Both the position numbers and the translations under genes were made by a program. A stretch of 64,000 bases of DNA from positions 186,001-250,000 of the forward strand of contig NZ_JAHHUL010000003.1 in assembly GCF_019008365.1 (NCBI RefSeq). Direction: 5' to 3'. The notes beneath the pieces are model-generated. The model did no database searches, was not told the DNA's origin, and saw only the letters and a program-made list of their open reading frames with translations. The first letter of the stretch is position 1; every line of letters starts with the position of its first letter. Shown here piece by piece: positions 34,616 through 43,196 of the stretch. This stretch comes from Phosphitispora fastidiosa. GTDB taxonomy: Bacteria; Bacillota; Thermincolia; Thermincolales; UBA2595.

Positions 34616-36463
34616 GTGAATTTGCTGTCAGCAGAAAACCTGACGAAAAGCTATGGACTGAAAACACTTTTCAGTGATTTAACCTTTGGGATTGCAGAAG
34701 GGGAAAAAATAGGTCTGATTGGAATAAACGGCACCGGGAAGTCTACTTTGCTAAAGCTGTTGGCGGGGAAAGAAACTCCGGATCAAGGGGAGGTTACTGT
34801 TGGCAGCGCTGTGCGGGTTGCTTACCTGCCGCAGAACCCTGATTTTGATGATGAGGCGACGGTACTGCAGCAGATTTTTAATAACAATGACTATATAAGT
34901 AATGACCATATAAATAAAGATCCCTGGCAGGCTGAAAGTGAAGCCAAGACTATCCTCACCAGGCTGGGGATTTACGATTTTGATGCCATCGTGGGTACTC
35001 TTTCAGGGGGCCAGAGAAAAAGGGTAGCTTTGGCAGGGGCTTTGCTTAGCCCGGCTGATCTGCTGATCCTCGATGAACCGACCAACCATATTGATAATGA
35101 AACTGTGGGATGGCTGGAAATTTATTTAAATAGGCGTCGGGGCGCCCTGGTAATGATAACCCATGACAGGTATTTCTTGGATAGGGTGGTCAACCGGATT
35201 ATTGAGCTGGAGAACGGCAGGCTGTATAGTTATCCCGGCAATTACAGCAAATACCTGGAACTAAAACTGGAACGGCATGAACAGGAAAGATCGTCAGAGC
35301 TCAAGAGGTTAAATATTCTGCGGAATGAACTGAAGTGGATTAAAAGAGGGGCTAAAGCCCGCACAACCAAACAGAAGGCCCGGATTGAAAGGTTTGAGCG
35401 GCTCAGGGATGAGGCCCCGGACGCTAAACCCGATAAGATGGAAATATCGGTGGGGGCAGCCCGTCTGGGTAAAAAAGTAATTGCCCTGGAGGGTATCGCA
35501 AAAAGCTTTTCCGGGGAAAAAGTCATAGATAATTTCAGTTACACATTTCTAAGAGATGCCCGGGTGGGTATAATCGGACCTAATGGGATTGGGAAATCAA
35601 CACTGCTCAAAATCATCGCAGGTACGCTGGAGCCTGATGTCGGGGTTGTTGACAGGGGGCAAACCGTCAGGATAGGTATTTTTTCCCAGGAAACCAGGGA
35701 AATGGACCAAAGCCTGAGGGTTATTCAATATATCAAGGAACAGGCGGAATTCATCACAACTGCTGACGGCAAGCTAATCAGCGCCGCTCAAATGCTGGAA
35801 CGCTTCCTGTTTCCTCCGGAATTGCAGTGGACCCCTCTTGAGAAACTGTCCGGCGGGGAAAAGAGAAGACTTTACCTGCTCCGGGTTTTGATGGGTTCTC
35901 CCAATGTACTGTTGCTGGATGAGCCCACAAATGACCTGGATATAGAGACCCTGACAATCCTTGAGGACTATCTTGATGAATTTCCCGGAGTCGTAGCTGC
36001 CGTATCCCATGACCGTTATTTCCTGGACCGGGTTGTTAATGAAATACTTGATTTTAGCGCTGGTGGCAGGATAGCGCATTACCTGGGGAATTATTCTGAC
36101 TACCTGGTTTCAGCAAAAACGCGGGGGGCAGAAGGCAAACCACTGGAAAATCCCGGGAAATCTTCAGAAAAGTTAGATGAAACATTGGATAATACCCAAA
36201 AACAAAAAAACCGGCCCCTAAAATTCAGCTACAAAGAACAACAGGAATTTGAGCAGATTGATGATGTGATCAGTGGTGTGGAAGAGGAACTCCGGACAGT
36301 CAAGTCGAAAATTAATCATGCCGGAAGTGATTATGTGCTGCTTCAGAACCTGGCCGGAGAACAGCAAGGCATTGAGATGCAGTTGGAGGAACTATTAGAG
36401 CGATGGGCATACCTGAACGAATTGGCGGAAGAAATAGAACGCAATAAAAAAGGCAGATCCTGA
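34616..36463 (+). CDS. ABC-F family ATPase (Uup/YdiF-like)
   Basis: A soluble protein of about 615 residues with two ABC ATPase domains and no membrane part. Walker A motifs are GINGTGKSTLL and GPNGIGKSTLL, signatures LSGGQRKRVALAGAL and LSGGEKRRLYLLRVL, Walker B motifs LLILDEPTNHID and VLLLDEPTNDLD. The ~80-residue linker and the C-terminal coiled-coil arm (EEELRTVKSKINHAG) are typical of Uup/YdiF. ABC-F proteins act on the ribosome, giving translation regulation or antibiotic protection, or on branched DNA for Uup. GTG 34616 is preferred over GTG 34607 by spacing from AGAGG. Confidence 0.92.
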   Translation: MNLLSAENLTKSYGLKTLFSDLTFGIAEGEKIGLIGINGTGKSTLLKLLAGKETPDQGEVTVGSAVRVAYLPQNPDFDDEATVLQQIFNNNDYISNDHINKDPWQAESEAKTILTRLGIYDFDAIVGTLSGGQRKRVALAGALLSPADLLILDEPTNHIDNETVGWLEIYLNRRRGALVMITHDRYFLDRVVNRIIELENGRLYSYPGNYSKYLELKLERHEQERSSELKRLNILRNELKWIKRGAKARTTKQKARIERFERLRDEAPDAKPDKMEISVGAARLGKKVIALEGIAKSFSGEKVIDNFSYTFLRDARVGIIGPNGIGKSTLLKIIAGTLEPDVGVVDRGQTVRIGIFSQETREMDQSLRVIQYIKEQAEFITTADGKLISAAQMLERFLFPPELQWTPLEKLSGGEKRRLYLLRVLMGSPNVLLLDEPTNDLDIETLTILEDYLDEFPGVVAAVSHDRYFLDRVVNEILDFSAGGRIAHYLGNYSDYLVSAKTRGAEGKPLENPGKSSEKLDETLDNTQKQKNRPLKFSYKEQQEFEQIDDVISGVEEELRTVKSKINHAGSDYVLLQNLAGEQQGIEMQLEELLERWAYLNELAEEIERNKKGRS

Positions 36464-36480
36464 GCGGTGGAGAAGTATTT

Positions 36481-37602
36481 ATGTGTAAAGGTTTTTTAAA
36501 TTATTTTCGAATAACTGCAAAATCCAGCCTGCTGACGATAAGTTTACTGCTAATTCTTGACTTGGGAATAAGGCTGTATTGGGCAAATCTTTATCAGCAG
36601 CCTGGTGGTGTCAGATTAATTAACAGTGAATTAGAATCCTTGCAAACAATGATAAATGAAATAAAGAAGGCTGAAGGCTATAAAATTGTTTTTTTAGGTG
36701 ATTCGCAAACTTACGGCTCAGCTGTAAAAGACAGTTCAAATACAATTCCGGCTTATTTGGAACGAGACTTAGCAAAACTGTTTCCGGATAAGCAAATTAA
36801 GATTTTTAATCTTGCTTTTAAAGGGTATGGTATTTCGGAGAATTATTTCATATTAAATTCATTAATTAACGATGATGTTGATGTTGATTTAATTATTTAT
36901 AACATAAGTACCAGCTGGTTCAATAGAAATGAAATTCTGGAACATCAGAATGTGGTCGAATTGTCAGATGACCACGTTGAAGCAGTGAAGCTGGCTGACC
37001 TGAAAATTAAATATGATAAGAGTTTTGCAGAAAAGCTTAATGCTCAAGTCAACTTACAGGTTGGCAAGGTTTGGAGCCTTTATCAAAACAGAAGCGCTAT
37101 TACAGGCATATTATTAGGGAAGTCTTTTCGGGAAAAACTAACTGATTGGGAATTAAAACTTATTAATCCTAAAGAGGCCTTAAAAAGGGAAAAAGAAGCA
37201 GAAGAGTTGTATCAACCGTGGTTTTCCAAAGATTGGGACTCCAAGATTGGCAAGGCAAGTTATACATTTGGAACTGTAAACACTAATAGCGCTAACCCGC
37301 AAATAGTTTTTTACAAGATGATTTTAAACCTGGTTAATGACAATGAAATGAATGCCATCTTTTATAACAGTCCGCAAAACACCAAAATGATCGATAAATA
37401 TTACGGGATAGATAAGGAAGCCTGGCGTAAGAGCTTGGCAAACCTGAAGGCAATTACTACTAATAAATATATTACTTATTTAGATTACACTAATTCAGTT
37501 CCGGATATTTATTTTTCGGATACTGTCCATTTGAATTCCAGAGGAAACGAATTGCTTGCTAAACAGCTGGAAAAAGACATCATCAAAAACAGGAAGTGGT
37601 AA
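36481..37602 (+). CDS. SGNH-hydrolase-like membrane-anchored protein (DltD/AlgX-type partner of MBOAT)
   Basis: The 373-residue protein has an N-terminal anchor (SLLTISLLLILDLGIRLYW). It has the SGNH block I motif GDSQTYGSAV near residue 78 and a C-terminal catalytic DxxH (SDTVHLNSRGNE near residue 348). It lies directly before an MBOAT acyltransferase gene and a DltX-like micropeptide. This matches the layout of DltD/DltB/DltX or alginate O-acetylation systems, in which the SGNH protein passes an acyl group to an extracellular polymer. The acceptor is unknown. It is more AT-rich than the genes on either side. Confidence 0.82.
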   Translation: MCKGFLNYFRITAKSSLLTISLLLILDLGIRLYWANLYQQPGGVRLINSELESLQTMINEIKKAEGYKIVFLGDSQTYGSAVKDSSNTIPAYLERDLAKLFPDKQIKIFNLAFKGYGISENYFILNSLINDDVDVDLIIYNISTSWFNRNEILEHQNVVELSDDHVEAVKLADLKIKYDKSFAEKLNAQVNLQVGKVWSLYQNRSAITGILLGKSFREKLTDWELKLINPKEALKREKEAEELYQPWFSKDWDSKIGKASYTFGTVNTNSANPQIVFYKMILNLVNDNEMNAIFYNSPQNTKMIDKYYGIDKEAWRKSLANLKAITTNKYITYLDYTNSVPDIYFSDTVHLNSRGNELLAKQLEKDIIKNRKW

Positions 37603-37603
37603 T

Positions 37604-38767
37604 TTGACCTTAACTTCATGGATCTATGGATTGTTTTTGATTATTGTAACAGCAATATATTGGCTATTGCCGAAAACTTTAAGAACCCATCTCCTGCTGG
37701 CTGCAAGTGTTGTTTTTGTGTCTTATGCCTCTCCATATTTTGCTTTGCTGTTGTTTTGTCTAAGCAGTCTTGCTTTTTTTGCAGGCAAAATTGTTAGGGA
37801 GCGCCGGTTGTGGTTAATTATTGGCATTGGAATCCCCATATCCATTTTAATTTATTTTAAGTATCAACCGCTGATAAAACAAATTATGTCCTTTTGGGGT
37901 GGAGAAATAACGTTTAGCCCAACTAATCTGGCAATCCCATTAGGAATCTCTTTTTTTACTTTTAAGCTGATACACTATTTGGTTGACAGTTATCAGGGAA
38001 AACAGTCCCCTGGAGGCTATGGCCAATTTTTGTTATATATGTTTTTCTTTCCGATATTACCCTCAGGGCCGATTGAACGTTGGCAGAATTTTGCTGCTCA
38101 AGATAAGGATGCTCGTTATTTTAGGTGGGAATACATCTGTGATGGGGTTTCAAGAGTTATCATCGGACTTTTTAAAAAATTAGTTATTGCTGATACAATG
38201 GCTATTTACGCAGAGAACTTGCATGCTGCCGGGTTAAGCAGCATGGTATATTGGATAGCGGCTTATGCATACGCCGTACAGATTTATTTTGATTTTTCCG
38301 GTTACTCGGATATTGCGATTGGCAGCGCCAGGCTTTTGGGATACCGAATTATGGAGAATTTTGATTACCCGTATTTTAAGCGCAATTTGTCCCTATTTTG
38401 GAAAAGCTGGCATATGTCACTGACCGCCTGGTTCAGAGACTATGTCTTTATTCCCTTAGGGGGAAGCCGGGTTAGCTTTAAAAGAATAGTATTGAATACG
38501 CTCATTGTAATGGGGCTGACCGGTTTATGGCATGGAGCAGCGCTTCACTTTATGGCATGGGGTTTGTATCATGGAGCAGGTCTAATAATTCTGCGTTTAT
38601 ACAGTAAATATATTTCAAATAAGTTACCCCAGGCGTGGCAATCGTCCAAACTTGCCGGAATTTTTAGTACTTTTCTTACTTTTAATTACGTTGTGGCAGG
38701 GTGGGTTTTTTTCGCGACAAACTTCAAACAAAGTATTTATATCCTTCAGAAACTCCTGTTTTTTTGA
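37604..38767 (+). CDS. MBOAT family membrane-bound O-acyltransferase (DltB/AlgI-like)
   Basis: This 387-residue multi-pass protein has the MBOAT signature. FFPILPSGPIERWQNF is the AlgI/DltB entry motif, ISLFWKSWHMSLTAWFRDYVFIPLGGSR the core, and LTGLWHGAALHFMAWGLYHG holds the catalytic His. TTG 37604 follows AGGAAGTGG; the longer upstream frame only overlaps the preceding gene. It would carry an activated acyl group across the membrane, together with the SGNH protein upstream and the small protein downstream. Confidence 0.92.
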   Translation: MTLTSWIYGLFLIIVTAIYWLLPKTLRTHLLLAASVVFVSYASPYFALLLFCLSSLAFFAGKIVRERRLWLIIGIGIPISILIYFKYQPLIKQIMSFWGGEITFSPTNLAIPLGISFFTFKLIHYLVDSYQGKQSPGGYGQFLLYMFFFPILPSGPIERWQNFAAQDKDARYFRWEYICDGVSRVIIGLFKKLVIADTMAIYAENLHAAGLSSMVYWIAAYAYAVQIYFDFSGYSDIAIGSARLLGYRIMENFDYPYFKRNLSLFWKSWHMSLTAWFRDYVFIPLGGSRVSFKRIVLNTLIVMGLTGLWHGAALHFMAWGLYHGAGLIILRLYSKYISNKLPQAWQSSKLAGIFSTFLTFNYVVAGWVFFATNFKQSIYILQKLLFF

Positions 38768-38776
38768 AAGGGGATT

Positions 38777-38890
38777 ATGATGAAGAAGTATAAATTTATT
38801 ATTAGCGGCATATTCTGGACTTTTTTTATTGTATTAATCGTTTTGTTTTCCACCGGCGGCGAGACTCCGTTTATTTATACCAACTTTTGA
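38777..38890 (+). CDS. DltX-like micropeptide (37 residues)
   Basis: The ORF MMKKYKFIISGIFWTFFIV... has one membrane helix and ends TGGETPFIYTNF. This C-terminus resembles the conserved FxY-type end of DltX, whose Tyr is implicated in acyl transfer with DltB. It sits nine bases after the MBOAT stop with AAAGGGG upstream. The micropeptide is too short for standard ORF calling. Function by analogy with DltX is inference, but the order SGNH-MBOAT-micropeptide and the terminal motif agree. Confidence 0.72.
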   Translation: MMKKYKFIISGIFWTFFIVLIVLFSTGGETPFIYTNF

Positions 38891-38948
38891 TCTGAAACCT
38901 ATCTGATGAAGAATTAAAAATCAAATCAAAGCGGAGGTTCCTGTTCTT

Positions 38949-41093
38949 ATGGAATACCTGTCAGGAATAGTTGAGCGAATCACATATGTCAATGAAGAAA
39001 ATGGGTTCACTGTTGCCAAGATAAAGTCCAGGGGTTTTCCGGACCTGGTAACAGTGGTAGGGAATATGGCTGCCGCAAATGTGGGGGCCGCTGTTAAACT
39101 GAAGGGTGAATGGAAGGTTGACAGCAGGTTTGGCCGCCAGTTTTCGGTTATTGATTATATGGAGACAATCCCGGCCACTGTTGCCGGAATTGAAAAATAC
39201 CTGGGGAGCGGATTAATCAAGGGTATCGGGCCTGTCAATGCCAAAAGAATTGTGAAGGCTTTTGGTGTTGATACCATAAGGGTAATCGAGGAAGAACCGG
39301 AGAAACTGGCTCAGGCTGAGGGTATCGGCAGGAAAAGGGTTGAAATGATTACAGAGGCCTGGCAGGAGCAGAAGGAAATCAAGAATGTGATGCTGTTCCT
39401 CCAGTCACACGGGGTCTCCACCTCTTTTGCGGTAAAGATATATAAAACTTATGGGGATAACAGCATCAAAATAGTCCAAGCCAACCCCTACCGCCTGGCT
39501 GATGACATCTGGGGCATTGGTTTCCGGACTGCTGACATAATTGCCGGGAAACTTGGTTTTGATAAGAATTCTTACGAACGGTGTCGTTCGGGAGTTTTAT
39601 ATATCCTTAATGAATTATCAAAGGAAGGCCATTGTTTTGCCACAAAGGAAGAACTGACCGACCAGACCGAAAAGATGCTGGAACTGGAAAGAGATAACAT
39701 AACCGGGACAATAGAAAAACTGGCTGCAGAAAAGCTGCTTATCCCTGAGGGAGAGGACAATGTTTACCTGCCGCCTTTTTATTATAGTGAAGTCGGCGCT
39801 GCCAGAAGGATACAGGAAATCACTTCCCGGGAAAGCAGTTTCAGCGCCGGGGATATTGAGGAAATAATCGGGCAGGTCCAGGCAGAATGCGGCATTACCT
39901 ATGATGAGGTCCAGAAAGATGCTGTTCGGACTGCAGTAAAGGCGAAGTTTATGGTCCTTACCGGAGGGCCCGGTACAGGCAAAACAACCACAACTCTGGC
40001 GGTCATCCGGGCCTTTGAGAAAATGGACGCCGTCATCCTGCTGGCCGCCCCTACCGGCAGAGCTGCCAAGAGGATGACAGAAACTACCGGTATGGAAGCC
40101 AAAACCATTCATCGACTGCTGGAGTATAAGCCTCCCGAGGGGTGCCAGAGAAATGAAGAAAACCCGCTGGACTGTAACCTCCTGATAATAGATGAGACCT
40201 CCATGGTTGATATTATTCTATTCTATAACCTCCTTAAAGCTGTCCGGAATGATACTGTTGTTATCCTGGTGGGCGATGCCGACCAGCTTCCCTCGGTGAG
40301 CGCCGGGAATGTGCTTAATGACATCATTGATTCCGGTGCGGTCAGTGTGGTCAGGCTGCAGCGGATATTCAGGCAGGCCCAGGGAAGCATGATTGTAACT
40401 AATGCCCACAGGATAAATACCGGGGAGTTTCCTGTAATCAAGGGAGGGAAGAACAGTGACTTTTTCTTTATCGAGGAAGATGACCCGGTAAAAGCTGTGG
40501 AAATAATCAAAGACCTGTGTTCCCGGAGGCTGCCCAGTTATTACGATACTGACCCGGTTGATGACATTCAGGTTCTCTGCCCGATGCAGCGCGGGGAGAC
40601 AGGCGCTGTCAATCTGAACCGGACTCTTCAGGATGTTCTGAATCCCAACCCGGTGCATATCATGCACGGGGGAGTCCAGTACCGGGTCAGGGATAAAGTA
40701 ATGCAGATCAGAAATAATTACGATAAGAACGTCTTTAATGGTGATATCGGCAGGATTGTTTCAGTTGATCGTGAGGATAGGACGGTTGAGATTAAGTTTG
40801 ATGACTCTGTTATCCAATATGAGGTATCTGAGCTGGATGAAGTCATCCATGCCTATGCCACGACCATTCATAAGAGTCAGGGGAGTGAATACAGGATTGT
40901 GGTGGCGCCCTTTTCCACCCAGCACTATATGATGCTGCAGAGAAACCTCCTGTACACGGCAATTACCAGGGCCAGGGAAGTGATGGTTATTGTCGGCTCC
41001 AAGAAAGCCCTGGCCATGGCAGTGAAGAACAGGAAAATCTCCCAGAGAAATACCCTGCTGGCCCAGCGGCTCAGGGAGCACAGTCTCATATAA
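38949..41093 (+). CDS. recD2: ATP-dependent RecD2-like DNA helicase
   Basis: A 714-residue SF1B helicase of the RecD2/TraA type. N-terminal OB-like part (residues 1-90) and helix-hairpin-helix regions (GSGLIKGIGPVNAKRIV, QAEGIGRKRVEMI) are followed by a helicase core. The core has Walker A GGPGTGKTTTT near residue 339, LLIIDETSMVDI, LVGDADQLPSV, and C-terminal VIHAYATTIHKSQGSEYRIV and LLYTAITRAREVM. The 5'-3' polarity is known for RecD2. GGAGG precedes ATG 38949. It has a role in DNA repair; Gram-positive bacteria with AddAB often carry it. Confidence 0.95.
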   Translation: MEYLSGIVERITYVNEENGFTVAKIKSRGFPDLVTVVGNMAAANVGAAVKLKGEWKVDSRFGRQFSVIDYMETIPATVAGIEKYLGSGLIKGIGPVNAKRIVKAFGVDTIRVIEEEPEKLAQAEGIGRKRVEMITEAWQEQKEIKNVMLFLQSHGVSTSFAVKIYKTYGDNSIKIVQANPYRLADDIWGIGFRTADIIAGKLGFDKNSYERCRSGVLYILNELSKEGHCFATKEELTDQTEKMLELERDNITGTIEKLAAEKLLIPEGEDNVYLPPFYYSEVGAARRIQEITSRESSFSAGDIEEIIGQVQAECGITYDEVQKDAVRTAVKAKFMVLTGGPGTGKTTTTLAVIRAFEKMDAVILLAAPTGRAAKRMTETTGMEAKTIHRLLEYKPPEGCQRNEENPLDCNLLIIDETSMVDIILFYNLLKAVRNDTVVILVGDADQLPSVSAGNVLNDIIDSGAVSVVRLQRIFRQAQGSMIVTNAHRINTGEFPVIKGGKNSDFFFIEEDDPVKAVEIIKDLCSRRLPSYYDTDPVDDIQVLCPMQRGETGAVNLNRTLQDVLNPNPVHIMHGGVQYRVRDKVMQIRNNYDKNVFNGDIGRIVSVDREDRTVEIKFDDSVIQYEVSELDEVIHAYATTIHKSQGSEYRIVVAPFSTQHYMMLQRNLLYTAITRAREVMVIVGSKKALAMAVKNRKISQRNTLLAQRLREHSLI

Positions 41094-41160
41094 CCAGCCA
41101 TCGTATCTTTTTGTCTTCTCCAAACATAGGATAAAAAAACTGCGTTTTGGAGGGGATTTT

Positions 41161-41607
41161 ATGGGCAGGTCAGTAGTGCAATATGGCGGCCTGGTAACAG
41201 TCCTGTCAACAAATAAGGATTTCTATTTTCCGGGTGAACCGGTACAGATGTTCCTGAACACGGTTAATGTCTCACCACAGCCGGTCAGGCTTACTTTCCC
41301 TACGACACAGCGTTATGATTTTGTTGCTGCCGGACCGTTTGGTGAAGTTTGGCGCTGGTCGGCAGGCAGGTTTTTTGCTCAGGGGGATCACTATGTTCCG
41401 CCGTTTACGCCGCAGGTTGTGGAGACTATCATCCTGAGACCGGGCGAAAACCTGTTTTACCGGGAGGTCTGGAACCAGGAAGACAATGGCGGGCGGCGGG
41501 TTCCGCCGGGGGTTTATGTGGTATCCGGATGGAATACCTTTAGCGGCTCCGAGTATCTGCCAAGGCCGTATGTGTATATAACAATCGGGAGACCGTGGTT
41601 TTTTTAA
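41161..41607 (+). CDS. BsuPI-related intracellular proteinase inhibitor-like protein
   Basis: This 148-residue beta-sandwich protein has the pattern of the BsuPI family: FYFPGEPVQMFLNTVNVSPQPVRLTFPT, FVAAGPFGEVWRWSAGRFF, and PPGVYVVSGWNTFSG. The Trp-rich RWSAGRFF segment is typical. There is no signal peptide, so it is likely cytoplasmic. A TTTGGAGGGG site precedes ATG 41161. Inhibitor activity is only a family-level statement. Confidence 0.78.
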   Translation: MGRSVVQYGGLVTVLSTNKDFYFPGEPVQMFLNTVNVSPQPVRLTFPTTQRYDFVAAGPFGEVWRWSAGRFFAQGDHYVPPFTPQVVETIILRPGENLFYREVWNQEDNGGRRVPPGVYVVSGWNTFSGSEYLPRPYVYITIGRPWFF

Positions 41608-41968
41608 CCGGCAGGGAGTATAGAAAGAGTTTTTTTCCTGGTACTGCAATTCTCATTCATTGCCGCAATTCACAAATTTAAAATACCCATCCTGTAAGAT
41701 AATTAAGAATGAACTCTTGTTTGCATTTTTCTTAATTAGGGGAGGGGTATTTTTGTGTTTGAAAATTAGTTGTACTGATATGTAAATTAATGCATAAATA
41801 TAATAAATGTAAAGAGACAAAAATTCCAACCCGAATTAGAATACCTAAGAGGATTTGAAACCTATGATTATAAATTGTAACAAAGTATACCTATAAGGGT
41901 TATAAATTTTTTTTCTAAAAATATATTTTACTATGATTATATATTGTATAGATATGGAGGGTAACAAA
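41608..41968. other. AT-rich gap without recognised gene
   Basis: About 360 bases, strongly AT-rich towards the 3' end. One inverted repeat is visible, TAATTAAG (41700-41707) with CTTAATTA (41731-41738). The second arm is preceded, not followed, by a T-run, so it fits a terminator only on the minus strand. Nothing else is supported. The composition shift marks the start of the AT-rich cas region. Confidence 0.5.
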
Positions 41969-42136
41969 ATGGAAAAACAAATTCGCCATGAAAAGTCAAA
42001 TATGTCTTTCGTCCAGGTGAACTGCTCAAAAGATTTACCACCTCTTGAACTATGTTTTTCAGTGATATTTTTTGAGTCTAGTTTGGATGTATTTGAAAAA
42101 AAAGTTAACGAACAGCCAACATACACTAAAGAGTAA
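41969..42136 (+). CDS. Possible small protein, 55 residues
   Basis: The ORF MEKQIRHEKSNMSFVQVNCS... has a correctly spaced GGAGGG at 41956 and a slightly hydrophobic centre (LELCFSVIFF). It has two cysteines and no recognised family. It lies alone in the AT-rich gap between BsuPI and cas6. It may be real but could be chance; the good ribosome site is the main support. Being next to a CRISPR locus does not by itself imply an anti-phage role. Confidence 0.45.
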   Translation: MEKQIRHEKSNMSFVQVNCSKDLPPLELCFSVIFFESSLDVFEKKVNEQPTYTKE

Positions 42137-42445
42137 AAAGTAATTGTCGAATAGTATCGAATTCTGACGAACGAAATTAATATGAATTTGAAGGAATGCT
42201 TTGGAGCAAAGTAGAATTACTGTAAAAATTTACAAAGTTATTTATAAAACCGTCAAATGATGGGTGAATCACACCATGGATCTGCGGCCGGAAGACATAA
42301 ACGAAATTATAAATTAACTATAAATTAAACTAAAAGATGTATTATTGTATTAGGAAACCGACTGTTCCTGTATGGGAGCAGTTTTGTCTTTTAACTGACA
42401 AACTACGGTCAGTTTTTACTGATAATTTATAAAAGAGGTGATACA
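42137..42445 (+). promoter_or_regulatory. Leader region upstream of cas6 with two terminator-like hairpins
   Basis: Two tandem hairpins lie just upstream of cas6. The first is ACTGTTCC/GGAGCAGT (42361-42368 and 42375-42382, one G-U pair) followed by TTTTGTCTTTT. The second is AACTGAC/GTCAGTT (42393-42399 and 42408-42414) followed by a T-run. They could terminate upstream transcription or attenuate the cas operon. The rest of the stretch is AT-rich with no gene. Confidence 0.55.
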
Positions 42446-43177
42446 GTGCATATTTATTTTTCTCTGCATTCGACAGGCCAGTTGGAAATACCATTGCAAT
42501 ATAACCATCTAGTACAGGCAGCTGTATATAATGGCATTGATCCTAAACTAGCAGCTTTTTTACATGAGGAGGGATACCAAAGCGGGAGCCGCAACTTTAA
42601 GTTATTTGCTTTTTCACGGTTGTTGGGAAGATTTCGGATAGTCAAAGAAAAAAACACCATCATTTTTTCTGACAGTTTAACACTTGTTGTGTCTTCCCCG
42701 GTGGAGCATTTTTGCCAATCCATAGCTAATGGGATGCTGACCAAAGGAACAGTAAGATTTGGCAGCAGCAATCTGGAAGTCGGGCAAATGGTGGTCCAAC
42801 ATCATAGCGTTGAAGGAGACCGAGTGGTGCTTAGAACGCTGTCACCTGTTGTGGTATACAGCACCTTGCTGAGACCGGACGGAAGAAAGTACACATGCTA
42901 TTTTCAGCCGGGAGACCCGGATTACAATTCTCTGGTGGAAAATAATTTGCGAAAAAAATATCAGGCCTTTTACGGGAAGGAAGCGCCGCAGGGCGTGGCC
43001 AAAATCCAGAGGTTAGGCAGAGGGGAGATGAGGTTGCTAAACTACAAAGGTACTGTGATTAAGGGATATACCGGGAAGGTGGTGTTAACCGGGCCGGGAG
43101 AACTGCTGCAAATGGCTGTGGATGCCGGGATTGGGAGTAAGAATTCACAGGGGTTTGGGTGTGTTGAGCTAGCTTAA
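42446..43177 (+). CDS. cas6: CRISPR pre-crRNA endonuclease Cas6
   Basis: This 243-residue RAMP protein cuts the repeat in the long CRISPR transcript. The C-terminal glycine-rich motif GPGELLQMAVDAGIGSKNSQGFGCVEL is diagnostic of Cas6. The N-terminal half carries the first ferredoxin-like fold (YNHLVQAAVYNGID, with a nearby His as catalytic candidate). GTG 42446 follows AAAGAGGTGAT. First gene of an eight-gene cas operon. Confidence 0.93.
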   Translation: MHIYFSLHSTGQLEIPLQYNHLVQAAVYNGIDPKLAAFLHEEGYQSGSRNFKLFAFSRLLGRFRIVKEKNTIIFSDSLTLVVSSPVEHFCQSIANGMLTKGTVRFGSSNLEVGQMVVQHHSVEGDRVVLRTLSPVVVYSTLLRPDGRKYTCYFQPGDPDYNSLVENNLRKKYQAFYGKEAPQGVAKIQRLGRGEMRLLNYKGTVIKGYTGKVVLTGPGELLQMAVDAGIGSKNSQGFGCVELA

Positions 43178-43196
43178 AGAAAGGGGGGGGAATGAG

